DNA of 29,969 nucleotides from Promethearchaeota archaeon (GTDB lineage: Archaea; Asgardarchaeota; Lokiarchaeia; Sigynarchaeales; SOKP01). Shown here in pieces: positions 24,045 to 29,969 of the stretch. The position numbers were made by a program, and so were the translations under genes. The notes below the pieces were generated by a model. It ran no database searches, was not told the DNA's origin, and was given only the letters and a program-made list of their open reading frames with translations. The DNA lies in assembly GCA_019058515.1 (NCBI GenBank), contig JAHPYY010000118.1, positions 1 through 29,969 of the forward strand. Reading direction: 5' to 3'. Every line of letters starts with the position of its first letter. Within the stretch, counting starts at the first letter, position 1.

Positions 24045-24824
24045 TTATAACTTACTTGCAAACCAAACAGGCTTCAAGGATATTGGAATTTCTTCTACCC
24101 ACAATCCTTCAGTTTCTATATTAAGTTTTAAAATTTGTGGTTTAAGCGGGACACTTCTTGATTTTCTGAGGACAAATACCCTCGTCCAAATTACATCGTG
24201 TTTTTGGTAATCTAAGTAAATCAAATGATCAACGAGGTATTCGATGATTCCTGGATGTTCTGGAATTCCTTCAGCTGTCATTAAAGCAGTTGCTCCTTTT
24301 TTTTTTATCTCGAGTAACAGTTTCATGAAGACTTCTCTAAATTCTCTTTGATCTGCTAACCTACGTTCGAGCGCGGATAACGAATCTACTACTACTCTAG
24401 ATACTTTTGGGACCTCGTCAAGAACTTTCAGTATCATAGCCATGGCTTCGCCTTTGTTAACAAGACTATATTCACTAGCGTAGGAAGCATTTATCGAAAG
24501 GTTTATAATAATAAACCTTCTTTGTTCGATTAAACTAGGGAAATCTTCCCAAAGCTCAGCACCTGTTCTTATTATTGTTTCTGGAGTTTCTTCGGTGGTT
24601 ATATACACTACAGTCTCTCCAGCTTCTATGCCTTTATGCATGAATTGCAGACATAAAATGGTTTTACCTGTACCTGGTTCTCCCCTTACGAGGATTGCAT
24701 CGCCTTTTGGAAGACCGGGTATAAAATTTTTTAGTCCTTTAACACCTATATCCACCCATTCAATATTTTTTGACTCCATAGCTTTTTCATAACCAGGGTC
24801 ATGTGTTTTTTTACTTTTAAACAT
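24045..24824 (-). CDS. Single-domain KaiC-like (RAD55 family) ATPase
   Basis: The 259-residue RecA-fold protein has Walker A GEPGTGKT (48-55), the paired catalytic glutamates in TTEET (77-79), and Walker B RVVVDS (143-148). KNFIPGLPKGDAILVRG is the standard lead-in and LRKSRSVPLKPQILKL the basic C-terminal signature of the COG0467 (KaiC/RAD55) group. These archaeal relatives have one RecA domain and are commonly signalling ATPases rather than recombinases. It is the first gene of an operon with amt and glnK (18-bp gaps), so a role in controlling ammonium transport or nitrogen signalling is inferred. AAGGAAAAG before the ATG serves as ribosome-binding site. No autophosphorylation Ser/Thr pair can be confidently assigned. 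Confidence 0.9.
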   Translation of the reverse strand: MFKSKKTHDPGYEKAMESKNIEWVDIGVKGLKNFIPGLPKGDAILVRGEPGTGKTILCLQFMHKGIEAGETVVYITTEETPETIIRTGAELWEDFPSLIEQRRFIIINLSINASYASEYSLVNKGEAMAMILKVLDEVPKVSRVVVDSLSALERRLADQREFREVFMKLLLEIKKKGATALMTAEGIPEHPGIIEYLVDHLIYLDYQKHDVIWTRVFVLRKSRSVPLKPQILKLNIETEGLWVEEIPISLKPVWFASKL

Positions 24825-25350
24825 TTTCTTTTCCTTTTTTTAAATTAGAATTGATTTTATTTTCAAACAATTAAGAGATGTCAGACATAAAAGTTTCATT
24901 GAGAAGCGCGCTTAAATTATAAGAAGAAATTTGCTTTACATAAATAAATACAATGAAATATTAAATGCACAAGTTAATTGTATGAGAGAAGTATCGCACT
25001 TTAACACTAATTCATAAGTTTTAAGAAAATGATGTGTCGGATTCACAGATATTAAGATGCTCCTTTTACGCGTTCCTATGAATTAGACCTGATATTTATA
25101 AAAAAATGCGGAATATATTTGTTCAATAACTTTTCCAATGCGAGAATCGCAAAAAAGAGTAAACAAATAATTTTTAATCCATCAAGCCTTTCATATCTAA
25201 ATATAAATCAATGAATCCAAAAAAGAGAAACATTTATAAGATGAAAGAGTATCAGGATGAATTAAAAACGGAGATTAAATCTTATATTCTGAATATTACA
25301 TATAAGTAAAGAAATCTTATATTTATTATTAAATATAAAAACCCTAAAAA
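24825..25350. other. 526-bp divergent intergenic region
   Basis: This A+T-rich spacer lies between the KaiC-like operon (minus) and the DUF2934-like gene (plus). It contains a short ORF at 25211-25309, a TATA-like CTTATATTTATT about 28 bp before the ATG at 25351, and AATTCATA/TATGAATT (25009-25016 and 25077-25084) as a loose inverted repeat. No RNA gene or mobile element was recognised. The promoter of the nitrogen operon must also lie here. Confidence 0.55.
25211..25309 (+). CDS. Possible 32-residue ORF resembling the start of the next gene
   Basis: The frame MNPKKRNIYKMKEYQDELKT continues to a TAA at 25307. KEYQDELK resembles KEYPDELK at the start of the next protein, and the underlying bases are also alike over about 20 positions, so it may be a decayed partial duplication. 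ATATAAAT lies just upstream. Coding status is doubtful. Confidence 0.2.
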   Translation: MNPKKRNIYKMKEYQDELKTEIKSYILNITYK

Positions 25351-25635
25351 ATGAGTCAAAAAGAATATCCCGATGAGTTAAAGGAATATATAAGCATGGC
25401 AGCGTATTTCCTCGCAAATAAACGACATCCTTACGATACCCTCTGTTGGTTTCTTGCAGAGAGACAGTTGTACCTTGAACGAAATTTTACTAATCCTACT
25501 CAAGAACAAACAAGGATGAGAGCATCAGAAATATATGTGTCAAATCCAGAATACGATGTCTTATGTTGGCTTATCTCGGAAATAGATATGATCATTAAAA
25601 CTAAAAATAAACCAACTTTCGAAAGCTTATTTTAA
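25351..25635 (+). CDS. Small protein with two DUF2934-like repeats
   Basis: The 94-residue protein has two similar halves: ISMAAYFLANKRHPYDTLCWFLAERQLYL and RASEIYVSNPEYDVLCWLISEIDMII. Each has a first helix with A-x-x-x-Y, a turn with P-x-Y-D, and a helix with CW-L/F-x-x-E, which resembles DUF2934 (AYxLWxxxGxxxxxxxxDWxxAExxL). The function of DUF2934 is unknown. The internal duplication makes a compact four-helix protein plausible. A TATA-like sequence about 28 bp upstream suggests a leaderless transcript. The MBL-fold gene starts 42 bp downstream on the same strand and may be co-transcribed. Confidence 0.6.
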   Translation: MSQKEYPDELKEYISMAAYFLANKRHPYDTLCWFLAERQLYLERNFTNPTQEQTRMRASEIYVSNPEYDVLCWLISEIDMIIKTKNKPTFESLF

Positions 25636-25677
25636 TTGCTACTAGTTGCAAATTAATAAAATAAAATAACTAAAATA

Positions 25678-26409
25678 ATGGAAGAAAGTCAGGTTAAAAT
25701 CACCTGCCTTATTGACGATCTTAATACTGTGGAGAATAGATTTTACACTTCGTTCGGTTTTGCAGTGTTAATCGAAAAAGACGGGAAAAATATACTGTTC
25801 GACACCGGAACAAGAGTAGATCATTTAGTTAGGAATTTGAATAAGTGTGGAGTTTCTCCAAGCGCTATTGATGCGATAATTTTGTCCCATAATCATTACG
25901 ACCATACAAATGGTTTGCCAGGCATTTTAAAGGAAAATCCGAATGTACCCATTTATGTACATCGAGAGTGGAATTCGTCAACAGCTCATAGAGGAGATAA
26001 AATTCCAAAAGTGAACCAGGTAATAATCCAAGAGGCAAGAGAACTTAAAGAGATCGCAACCGGGTTGTTTATTACGAATTGCTACCAGTCTTCCGATTAC
26101 GGAGGAATTTTTGAGCACGGTTGCTTTGTAGAAGCTCAGGACTCGTATGTATTGGTGTGTGGTTGCTGTCATCCGGGATTAAATCTTTTTTTACAGGATC
26201 GAGGTGAGCTAAATATTCCAAGTAATGCTCTTTTATGTATTTTAGGCGGTCTTCACAGTTTTAAGTTTGATGATAAGACGGCGGAGCGTTTATATCCATA
26301 TATAAAAACTATTTATCTCCATCATTGCACAATGAACGCAAGAACATTTAGAGCGCAATTTAAAGAAAAGTGTAAGATTGGAGTAGTTGGGAAAACTCTC
26401 TATTTCTGA
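25678..26409 (+). CDS. Metallo-beta-lactamase-fold hydrolase (COG1237 type)
   Basis: The 243-residue protein shows the full metal site: FDTG (41-44), H-x-H-x-DH in SHNHYDHTNG (71-76), His165 in GCCHPGL, and GGLH (190-193), with LHHCT near 215-217. The CHPG and GG-[FL]-H motifs are those of the COG1237 group, which includes the enzyme annotated as 7,8-dihydropterin-6-methyl-4-(beta-D-ribofuranosyl)aminobenzene-5'-phosphate synthase of methanopterin biosynthesis. At 243 residues it is close to the usual length. Whether it makes a folate-like cofactor here or hydrolyses another phosphoester is unclear, and the group annotation is known to be broad. No other pterin gene is nearby. No ribosome-binding site is seen before the ATG. 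Confidence 0.85.
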   Translation: MEESQVKITCLIDDLNTVENRFYTSFGFAVLIEKDGKNILFDTGTRVDHLVRNLNKCGVSPSAIDAIILSHNHYDHTNGLPGILKENPNVPIYVHREWNSSTAHRGDKIPKVNQVIIQEARELKEIATGLFITNCYQSSDYGGIFEHGCFVEAQDSYVLVCGCCHPGLNLFLQDRGELNIPSNALLCILGGLHSFKFDDKTAERLYPYIKTIYLHHCTMNARTFRAQFKEKCKIGVVGKTLYF

Positions 26410-26446
26410 TTAGTTGAAAAAAACTAGGATATTCTTAATTGGTGAT

Positions 26447-26884
26447 TCAATAATTCACATCAACATTCACATCTATCCCATCTCTTACAGCTTGGGTTAC
26501 AACACAGTATTGTTCAAACATCTTTTTGCATTGGTCTGCTCGTTTTCTTGCGTTTGGATCCGTAATTACGGTGTCAATATTAACATTAATAGTTTTAACT
26601 CGCCAGAATCCTTTCTGATTTCTCGCTATAATAACTTCTGCTTCCGCTTTTAACTCATCCAAACTTAACTCGCGCTTTTTTAGGCAAAAAATGAAGCTTG
26701 CGCTTAAACATCCCAAAATTGCCATACCCAACATTCTGGAAGGATTTGGTCCCAGCATATCCACCTCCTCTTTGTGGGTTTCGTCAATGTAGCAATCTTT
26801 TACTTCCATACTTCCCAGATCGCATCTAAAAATCATCTGTTCTTCAAGTTTAATCCCAACTTTTGTTTTCATCTCATTTGACAC
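26447..26884 (-). CDS. OsmC-family peroxidase homologue
   Basis: The 145-residue protein has the OsmC/Ohr fold: an N-terminal beta region, DMLGPNPSRMLGMAILGCLSASF with the first conserved Cys (59), and the second Cys (127) in QYCVVTQAVRDGIDVNVDV. In the family these two cysteines form the thiol-peroxidase pair that reduces organic hydroperoxides. Cys67 and Cys21 are extra. The start is taken as the GTG at 26884, since AAGGTGA lies 9 nt upstream; an ATG at 26872 is the alternative. The gene converges with the metallo-hydrolase. A protective role against peroxides fits an oxygen-sensitive host but is inferred. Confidence 0.85.
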   Translation of the reverse strand: MSNEMKTKVGIKLEEQMIFRCDLGSMEVKDCYIDETHKEEVDMLGPNPSRMLGMAILGCLSASFIFCLKKRELSLDELKAEAEVIIARNQKGFWRVKTINVNIDTVITDPNARKRADQCKKMFEQYCVVTQAVRDGIDVNVDVNY

Positions 26885-26893
26885 TTTTATCTT

Positions 26894-26900
26894 TCACCTT
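26894..26900 (-). promoter_or_regulatory. Ribosome-binding site selecting a GTG start for OsmC
   Basis: AAGGTGA on the minus strand, 9 nt before the GTG at 26884, supports that codon over the in-frame ATG four codons later. Confidence 0.5.
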
Positions 26901-26996
26901 AAAATTTGAGTTTTAAAAAGAATTTTTTGTTTATTATTCACCTTAGTGATTTTTTAAGTTTTAGTTAATAATTATAAAGTTGATGCCTAGCGAGTT

Positions 26997-27635
26997 TTAC
27001 TTGTTTTCTATTTGTTTTAACTTAAAATAGCCAGACAAATGAAACGCTAATAATAAAAAATATCCAATTATAAGTAATATAAACTCTGCAGCAAATAATA
27101 CGAGAAATACACTCATAAATACAAAAAATATTATTTCAGTAGTTATTACAAATTTATTGTGGTAATACTTAAGGTCAAAAAACGATTTTTTAACGCGATA
27201 TTCCTTTAGAATCTCTTCCAGATTATCCAACTCCTCTTTGTTTATCAATAATTTAGCTCCAAAAGGCTTCTTATGAATTCCTAATAAATTTGTACCCCAA
27301 TCGAATGTATCAATAATAGAATGGATTATATAAGCTATCCCTGATGCGATTAAGGGGATGTAGAACAAAATCCCACCGATAATAAACAAAATTACTCCAG
27401 GTATTATCGAATGAGTAATCAGCATCCTATGGTTGCGGTCTTTGGCAAATTTGGAGAAAAAAACATCAAAATCCATTATAAAAGCGGAGCCAACCACCAG
27501 CATATATTCAAAAATATTAAATTGAAAAAAGTAATGGAAAACTGAAGCTATAATGATACCAACTGCGTAATGTAAGTTAATATGAATCAAAAACCACCGA
27601 ATTTTCAACGTAACTTTTTGTGTTAACGCGTTCAA
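26997..27635 (-). CDS. DUF457/YdjM-like membrane protein (putative metal-dependent hydrolase)
   Basis: The protein of about 212 residues has an N-terminal membrane segment (YAVGIIIASVFHYFF), then MDFDVFFSKFAKDRNHRMLITHS, a hydrophobic pair of helices with AYIIHSIIDTFDWG, a cytoplasmic charged stretch, and two C-terminal helices. The D-x-D, H-R-x-x-[IT]-H-S and H-x-x-x-D motifs across membrane helices resemble the DUF457/YdjM group of membrane-bound putative metal hydrolases. The frame overlaps the end of the sugar-kinase gene by 59 bp if the TTG at 27635 is used; TTG codons at 27608 and 27590 are alternatives, and no ATG occurs before residue 45. It is the last gene of an operon with the kinase and a coiled-coil protein. 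Confidence 0.7.
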   Translation of the reverse strand: MNALTQKVTLKIRWFLIHINLHYAVGIIIASVFHYFFQFNIFEYMLVVGSAFIMDFDVFFSKFAKDRNHRMLITHSIIPGVILFIIGGILFYIPLIASGIAYIIHSIIDTFDWGTNLLGIHKKPFGAKLLINKEELDNLEEILKEYRVKKSFFDLKYYHNKFVITTEIIFFVFMSVFLVLFAAEFILLIIGYFLLLAFHLSGYFKLKQIENK

Positions 27636-28575
27636 CTACTTTTTCCCGAGATTTAAAACCTTTAGGTCCTGATTGCTCGACTAAAAAGGAAGCAGCAGCG
27701 GATGCTAAGTATGCAGCATTTTCAACTTCAATCCATGTGTTATTTGAGTTTATGAGCTCGTATAAAAAAATAGCCAGATATACATCTCCTGCGCCTGTTT
27801 CGTCAAGAACTTGTTTTGGTTTGAAAGCAGGGATTTTCAGCAACTCTTTATGCTTTTTAATTACCATAGAACCCATCTCTCCTAATGTCATGATAAACAA
27901 CCCATCGAAATTCGATTTAACGAAAAAGTTCATGATTGCATCCATATCTTCCTCGCCTGATAGTATCTTCATCTCAATCTCTGATCCTTTCAATATTAAA
28001 CGTTTCCCCGCTAATTTTATGATGTTTTTAACATTGGAAATAAGTTCATCGTCTTTTTTATACTCAACTCTTCCATCTTTGTCAATAGATCGAACGAATC
28101 CTTGAAGATCAATTCCTATTATTGTATTGGGATACTCTTTTAAAATAGTGGAGACAAAGGCGTAATCGATTTCGTGACAGAGTGGTACTAATGCAATGAC
28201 ATTTGGAGGTCTCTCCAAAGATTCTATTAAATACTCAGCGTTTAGATTAGGGCTCTTAGCCAATAAAGTTAAATTTCTCGAGTGATTAAAGTAATCTAAC
28301 ATAAATGTGGTATTTTGTGTGTCGTAATGTTTAACTACTGAAACATCAACATTTTTCATTTGCAGTTTTTTTAAAAATGAAATATCAAAATTCTTGATAC
28401 CAATATTGGAAAATACTTTAATCGAGACATTTTGGGTGTATTTACTTAGGGATAACGAGCAATAGGTGACGCTTCCTCCTAAACTTGGACGGTTTTCGAA
28501 TTGATTTATAATTATGTTATCAATAGCGAAGTGTCCAGCGAATAATATATTTTTTAAGGAATTTCGTTTATCCAT
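27577..28575 (-). CDS. PfkB-family carbohydrate (ribokinase-like) kinase
   Basis: The 332-residue protein begins with ILFAGHFAIDNII and the sugar-binding GGSVTYCS, and carries the PfkB signature DETGAGDVYLAIFLYEL (258-274) with the catalytic base Asp264 and the anion hole GAGD. ILKGSEIE and MTLGEMGSMV match the nucleotide-binding part. It phosphorylates a sugar or nucleoside with ATP; the substrate (ribose, a hexose, inositol or other) cannot be decided. Its ATG overlaps the stop of the coiled-coil gene by 8 bp, a sign of translational coupling, and its own end overlaps the following membrane-protein frame. Confidence 0.9.
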   Translation of the reverse strand: MDKRNSLKNILFAGHFAIDNIIINQFENRPSLGGSVTYCSLSLSKYTQNVSIKVFSNIGIKNFDISFLKKLQMKNVDVSVVKHYDTQNTTFMLDYFNHSRNLTLLAKSPNLNAEYLIESLERPPNVIALVPLCHEIDYAFVSTILKEYPNTIIGIDLQGFVRSIDKDGRVEYKKDDELISNVKNIIKLAGKRLILKGSEIEMKILSGEEDMDAIMNFFVKSNFDGLFIMTLGEMGSMVIKKHKELLKIPAFKPKQVLDETGAGDVYLAIFLYELINSNNTWIEVENAAYLASAAASFLVEQSGPKGFKSREKVVERVNTKSYVENSVVFDSY

Positions 28576-29860
28576 TTAACTGTTTTCTTAGTTCCTCAAT
28601 CGTATCGTTTTTCTGGGATATTATGTTTTTGTACTTATTGAGTTTAGATTGTAAATCTTCTATTAAATCGGACATAGGCTCTTCAGGCACGTTAGAACTA
28701 TCTATTTGTTCTATTGGAGTCGTTTCTGGAGAAATCTGGCTTATTTTTATCTCTTCTATGATTTTGTCTTTTGCCTCTAGCTTAGCTTTTAATTCTTGGA
28801 TAAGAGTGTTCTCCCCTTCTTCAGTTGTTTGCTTGCTTTTATTTAATTTTTGGTACAACACTTGCAGTTGTGAAAGCTCATTTTTCAGTTCTTCGTTTTC
28901 TTTTTTAATAGCATCACTGTCTTTATCTATCGTAATCCCTTTATTTTCAATCGCTTGTTTGAGTTGATTTCTCTCGGTTTTTAAATTTTCTACGGATCTC
29001 TTATATTTATTCAATTCCTCTTGTAGATCTTGGCATAATGTTTCCAAAGCTTGGGTACCTGTTAGCTCTTTAGAAGATATTGGAGTTTCAGGCTTTCGGA
29101 CTGCTAATTCGTTGAATTTTTGTTCTAATTCTTGATATGTTTTCTCGGAATTTTCTAATTTTACTAATGTGTTTTTCAACTCATTGTCTAAATTCTGTAT
29201 TTGGATATCTTTCTTACTTAATTGATCTTTTAATTCATTAATCAGATCAGATTCCCCACCTTGTGATGGAATCGGCTCTACTTTTGAGGGTTGAGATTCA
29301 AACTTTTTCTTCAATTGTGTTATTTTCTTCTCTTTTTTGTTTAATTCGTCCTGTAAATTCTTAATCAATTCAGTGTTGATGGAGGTTTGTACAGAGGAAC
29401 GATCTTCTACTTTATCAAAGCGATTAAAATCTAGAGTCTCCAATTGTTTATTTAACGCTTCGTTTTCAGTAGTTAGCAATTCTAGTTTATTGAGTTTTTC
29501 TCTCAACTCTCTATCTAACCTAAGTATTTGGTCATCTTTTTTGACCAACTGTTCTTTCAAGGATTCGTAAGCGTTAATGTCGAACTCTATTTCTTGATTA
29601 GCTTCGGTCAACCTTTTAAATGTATCCAATTCCTTCATTATGGAATTCTTTTCGTTCATTAGCTTCTTAATAACATCTTCCGATTTAACTATTAAACCAA
29701 CGTTATCTTCAAGCTTTTGGCGTAGCTCTTCATTTTCTTTTTGTAGGCTGTCAACTTTGTCTAAAGTCTCTCCGATTACGGAGGGTCGTTTTATTTCCGT
29801 AATCATCTTTTTTCGCCACATGCTCATAAAATCTTCGTCTTTTTCATTTTCATCCGACAT
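28568..29860 (-). CDS. Coiled-coil protein with six repeated modules
   Basis: The 430-residue protein is almost entirely charged coiled coil. A 17-residue module with consensus LI-x-[EDN]-L-[QK]-x-x-L-x-K-[KY]-[DK]-x-x-I occurs about six times, near residues 100, 165, 206, 275, 353 and 399 (e.g. LIKNLQDELNKKEKKI, LINELKDQLSKKDIQI, LIQELKAKLEAKDKII). Short Pro/Ser-rich linkers separate the coils. The N-terminus (DEDFMSMWRKKMITEIKRP) is a conserved-looking cap. No catalytic domain, signal or anchor is present. It may be a scaffold or cytoskeletal-type protein. GAGAGAGG lies 8 nt before the ATG. The kinase gene overlaps its stop by 8 bp, tying it to that operon. No known family is recognised. 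Confidence 0.8.
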   Translation of the reverse strand: MSDENEKDEDFMSMWRKKMITEIKRPSVIGETLDKVDSLQKENEELRQKLEDNVGLIVKSEDVIKKLMNEKNSIMKELDTFKRLTEANQEIEFDINAYESLKEQLVKKDDQILRLDRELREKLNKLELLTTENEALNKQLETLDFNRFDKVEDRSSVQTSINTELIKNLQDELNKKEKKITQLKKKFESQPSKVEPIPSQGGESDLINELKDQLSKKDIQIQNLDNELKNTLVKLENSEKTYQELEQKFNELAVRKPETPISSKELTGTQALETLCQDLQEELNKYKRSVENLKTERNQLKQAIENKGITIDKDSDAIKKENEELKNELSQLQVLYQKLNKSKQTTEEGENTLIQELKAKLEAKDKIIEEIKISQISPETTPIEQIDSSNVPEEPMSDLIEDLQSKLNKYKNIISQKNDTIEELRKQLNG

Positions 29861-29879
29861 TTATAAATCCTCTCTCTAT

Positions 29880-29969
29880 TTAAGTTAAGATTATTCCTGA
29901 GAAATATCCAACTGAATATTCACAAGGACCAGTTCCGCCTCCCTTCTGATAACTCGTGTAATATTTCAA
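29880..29969 (-). CDS. Possible 3' end of a further minus-strand gene
   Basis: The minus strand is open from the window edge to a TAA at 29880-29882, encoding 29 residues with YYTSYQKGGGTGPCEYSVGY in the middle. Codon use and the glycine-rich patch look coding. It ends 19 bp before the coiled-coil gene, which would fit an operon. The PCEYSVGYFSG string faintly recalls the start of the V4R helix, but the chain stops right after it, so no family is assigned. Confidence 0.35.
   Translation of the reverse strand: MKYYTSYQKGGGTGPCEYSVGYFSGIILT

Noticed and set aside
27620..28105. 161-residue plus-strand ORF opposite the sugar kinase
   Set aside because: The minus-strand frame carries the PfkB signature and overlaps its operon neighbours; the plus-strand frame is Ser/Phe-rich shadow sequence.

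Overview
The window looks like a piece of an A+T-rich archaeal chromosome, most plausibly from an Asgard archaeon (Lokiarchaeia- or Heimdallarchaeia-like). The archaeal evidence is a full-length RadA recombinase with its N-terminal helix-hairpin-helix domain, genes preceded by TATA boxes about 26 nt upstream of the start codon (leaderless pattern), oligo-T terminators, and a KaiC-like RecA-fold ATPase. The Asgard flavour comes from an Arf/Ras-like small GTPase with a long N-terminal extension, an adjacent V4R/TRAPP-like protein, an SDS22-type leucine-rich-repeat protein, and proteins with zinc ribbons or coiled coils next to trafficking-type genes. The lineage is inferred; no rRNA, tRNA, CRISPR or insertion sequence is visible.

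Layout. 1-1.9 kb: two iron-sulfur redox enzymes on the plus strand (the 3' part of a flavodoxin/ferredoxin EFR1-type protein and an aldo-keto reductase with two 4Fe-4S motifs). 1.9-7.1 kb: a minus-strand block with a Cys-type sulfatase, a V4R/TRAPP-like protein, a two-domain small GTPase, a zinc-ribbon protein carrying three 23-residue WT-x-E-[ED]-L repeats, and a ribbon-helix-helix regulator. 7.1-9.4 kb: a large imperfect palindrome in a divergent intergenic region, a four-helix membrane protein, and a convergent membrane-anchored beta-propeller whose stop codon overlaps it. 9.5-18.2 kb: a carbohydrate region with a sensor-like protein of unknown function, a GalT-like HIT-superfamily protein, a sugar nucleotidyltransferase with a hexapeptide tail, a large GH13 glycosidase and a phosphohexomutase homologue that has lost its catalytic residues. 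18.3-20.2 kb: a polytopic membrane protein and radA. 20.3-21.4 kb: an SDS22-like LRR gene plus a tiny hydrophobic ORF, both richer in G+C than their surroundings and lying between imperfect 25-bp direct repeats. 21.5-24.8 kb: a ribbon-helix-helix regulator with a palindromic upstream region, convergent with a KaiC-like/amt/glnK operon for ammonium uptake. 25.3-26.9 kb: a two-repeat DUF2934-like small protein, a COG1237-type metallo-beta-lactamase-fold protein and an OsmC peroxidase homologue. 27.0-29.97 kb: a tightly overlapping minus-strand operon with a coiled-coil protein of six repeated modules, a PfkB sugar kinase and a DUF457-like membrane protein, with the 3' end of a possible further gene at the edge.

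How the genes may work together. The most interesting group is the carbohydrate region. The nucleotidyltransferase (12.0-13.2 kb) and the degenerate phosphohexomutase (16.8-18.2 kb) correspond to the two halves of a fused protein architecture known in bacteria, here encoded separately around a glycosidase. Internal genes of the ammonium operon have good Shine-Dalgarno sequences while several first or single genes appear leaderless. Three genes (small GTPase, beta-propeller, DUF457-like) have no nearby ATG and appear to start with TTG.
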